From positions 1 through 46,328 of the forward strand of contig JAUNNJ010000010.1 of the NCBI GenBank assembly GCA_030531495.1: a stretch of 46,328 nt of DNA. Reading direction: 5' to 3'. The stretch is from Bacteroidales bacterium (GTDB lineage: Bacteria > Bacteroidota > Bacteroidia > Bacteroidales > Muribaculaceae). Position numbers and translations under genes: made by a program. This document shows, one piece after another, positions 45,092 through 46,328 of this stretch. The notes under the pieces were generated by a model that was not told the origin of the DNA, did no database searches, and was given only the letters and a program-made list of their open reading frames with translations. Each line of letters begins with the position of its first letter. Positions within the stretch are counted from its first letter, which is position 1.

Positions 45092-45454
45092 TTATGCTTC
45101 CTTCTTAACGATACGACGTTCTTTGATGCGAGCCTTCTTACCAGTGAGTTTGCGGAGGTAATAAAGCTTAGCGCGACGAACGCGACCGTGCTTGTTGATC
45201 ACGATGCTGTCGATGAATGGTGACTCGATTGGGAAGATACGTTCAACACCAATGTTGTCAGAAATCTTACGAACGGTGAAACGCTTCTTGTCGCCTTCGC
45301 CGTTGATTTTGATAACAACACCACGATACTGTTGGATACGTTCCTTGTTACCTTCTTTAATGCGATAAGCCACTGTGATAGTGTCGCCAGGGAAGAATTC
45401 AGGAAGTTCCTTCTTTGTAGCAAATGCTTGCTCTACAACTTTAATTAAATCCAT
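45092..45454 (-). CDS. rplS: 50S ribosomal protein L19
   Basis: The 120-residue protein lies at the 30S-50S interface. Family segments are [59 protein letters not shown] and [22 protein letters not shown]. The longer frame to 45496 lies in the leader; the ATG at 45454 matches family starts. A near-consensus promoter (45542-45573) gives a leader of about 85 nt, long enough for autoregulation, but no known L19 leader fold was identified. Confidence 0.97.
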   Translation of the reverse strand: MDLIKVVEQAFATKKELPEFFPGDTITVAYRIKEGNKERIQQYRGVVIKINGEGDKKRFTVRKISDNIGVERIFPIESPFIDSIVINKHGRVRRAKLYYLRKLTGKKARIKERRIVKKEA

Positions 45455-45541
45455 TGTAATAATTTGTTTTATAGTACTATATCGTTCTCGCAACATACAA
45501 GGGCCACACTAATTTCCCAACAGAGGTTACGAAAATCGGTG

Positions 45542-45573
45542 CAAAATTAATACAAAATTCTGTAATAGCCAAA
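45542..45573 (-). promoter_or_regulatory. Promoter of rplS
   Basis: Minus strand: TTTG (45570-45573), 20-nt spacer, TAATTTTG (45542-45549). Transcription would start near 45538. Confidence 0.85.
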
Positions 45574-45698
45574 TATTTCGCAAATTAAGGGGGATGGAAG
45601 AAAAAATAGCACTTTTTAAAAAAAAAATTGAACTTGTACCACAATTTGATACAAGTGGCGCTTTATTTTGCAGTGTAATTAAAAAATAACAACCACTA

Positions 45699-45865
45699 AA
45701 CCCAGAAAGTTCATTAGGAGCAAATGGCAATATTTTGCTTCTCATAGGCATGATTTGTGCTATCTTTCGCTCACATAGGAGCCCCTATGCTCGTTCAAAA
45801 TAGCGCAAATTCTGACACTATGATAATCTCAAATCTTATCCATGCCCTAATGCACTTTCTGGGTT
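45699..45865. repeat. Interspersed MITE-like repeat, copy B (best-preserved)
   Basis: The ends AACCCAGAAAGTTCATTAGG (45699-45718) and CCTAATGCACTTTCTGGGTT (45846-45865) are inverted repeats matching at 19 of 20 positions. The total length is 167 bp. The interior has a hairpin (TTTGTGCTAT...ATAGCGCAAA) and no open frame. It aligns over its length with copy A (14,954-15,118), and its left end matches remnant C. No clear target-site duplication was seen. Confidence 0.8.
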
Positions 45866-45879
45866 AATTAACTGAAGCA

Positions 45880-46239
45880 ATGAAGACAGACAAATTATTT
45901 TACGATGAATTTCACTTGGCCGGATGCCAATACTGGGATGTGACCGAAGCGTGGGACAAACTCAGAATCGGCCTTAAGGTGAAATTGGAACGAGAAATGG
46001 ATAATCGCTACGACCCTGATGCAATAGCTGTGCTCTTGCCTTGCGACGATGATGACGAAGATAAGGAATTCTACAAGTTGGGCTATGTGCCAAGGGGACA
46101 CAACAGCGACATCGCCAAACTTTTAGAAATGGGATGGGGAGAGATTTTCGAGTGTAGAATTTCAAGGATTTCACCTGAGCAACATTATGAAAATCAAATT
46201 CGGATGACCCTGAAAATTAAGCGTAATAAAATGGGGTAA
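45880..46239 (+). CDS. HIRAN-domain protein
   Basis: The 119-residue protein is almost entirely a HIRAN domain (FHLAGCQYWD, LKVKLEREMDNRYDPDAIAVLL, FYKLGYVPRGHNSDIAKLLEMG, MTLKIKRN). The domain binds DNA ends or damaged DNA, as in HLTF/Rad5. As a stand-alone protein its role is unclear. Its upstream region is formed by repeat copy B, which may carry its promoter. A terminator follows at 46276. Confidence 0.85.
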   Translation: MKTDKLFYDEFHLAGCQYWDVTEAWDKLRIGLKVKLEREMDNRYDPDAIAVLLPCDDDDEDKEFYKLGYVPRGHNSDIAKLLEMGWGEIFECRISRISPEQHYENQIRMTLKIKRNKMG

Positions 46240-46275
46240 TCAAATACAGGGATAAATAAAACACACAATTTTTAG

Positions 46276-46319
46276 AGGGTGTATCAAAATTCACAGTTTG
46301 GTACACCCTTGCTGTTTTT
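46276..46319 (+). terminator. Terminator of the HIRAN gene
   Basis: AGGGTGTATCAAA pairs with TTTGGTACACCCT (8 perfect bp plus a G-U and four more pairs), followed by TGCTGTTTTTA. Confidence 0.8.
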
Positions 46320-46328
46320 AAGTGCCTG

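Larger units (their letters stand above)
45455..45879. other. Leader, promoter and repeat-bearing gap between rplS and the HIRAN gene
   Basis: This 425-bp stretch holds the rplS leader and promoter on the minus strand (to 45573), then AT-rich DNA with a poly-A run near 45,620, and then repeat copy B (45699-45865), which ends 14 bp before the HIRAN start. Confidence 0.7.

Noticed and set aside
1-46328. CRISPR array or tandem spacer repeats
   Set aside because: No regularly spaced direct repeats and no cas genes seen.

Overview
The window looks like a Bacteroidales chromosome (Bacteroidetes; family not resolved). Three things support this. Marker genes include gldH next to ricT, ribonuclease Y next to zapA, DUF5106 and DUF4369 thioredoxin-fold proteins, a CstA-family permease and a GH3/serine-hydrolase fusion. 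Many genes are preceded by the Bacteroidetes promoter pattern, a TTTG-like -33 box about 20 nt before TAnnTTTG. Intergenic DNA is AT-rich with little Shine-Dalgarno signal.

Region 1 (1 to about 6,965) is the right-hand part of an integrative element, read on the minus strand. It holds the start of a DUF3987-like replication protein running off the left edge, an excisionase-like HTH protein, a terminator-bounded pair of unrecognised overlapping genes, an AAA-ATPase/PD-(D/E)XK gene, and two tandem tyrosine recombinases. The element ends against a DegT-family sugar aminotransferase whose first codons seem to have been replaced at the junction.

Region 2 (about 7.0 to 30.5 kb) is mostly core chromosome. 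It includes tRNA-Ala(GGC) and the ybaK-aroC-yhcC(TIGR01212) operon. DUF5106 is convergent with tilS. These are followed by pheS, nth, a frameshifted GH5 cellulase-like lipoprotein, a beta-barrel porin, a CCA-adding-type enzyme, TRIC and GtrA membrane proteins, an M24 peptidase with a HAD phosphatase, gldH/ricT, rny, a candidate 6S RNA, zapA with a coiled-coil partner, rsgA, a small winged-helix protein and purT.

Region 3 (about 30.5 to 46.3 kb) holds envelope and nutrient genes: a TlpA-like oxidoreductase, CstA-like permease, GH3/serine hydrolase with a UshA-like nucleotidase, gpmI, an operon of ECF S-component, Fe-S aldo/keto reductase and DUF1893 protein, GH53 galactanase, dinB, rplS and a HIRAN protein.

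The least expected structure is a family of short (about 165 bp) interspersed repeats with roughly 20-bp terminal inverted repeats. One copy lies at 14,954-15,118, one at 45,699-45,865, and an internally deleted remnant at about 43,522-43,560 overlaps the dinB stop codon. Other oddities are alternating CG/CA tracts near 27.36-27.41 kb, an orphan hairpin near 40.2 kb, and the unrecognised bicistronic cargo of the integrative element. I found no CRISPR array and no rRNA. No complete, clearly new multi-gene system was demonstrated; the best candidates are listed as findings.
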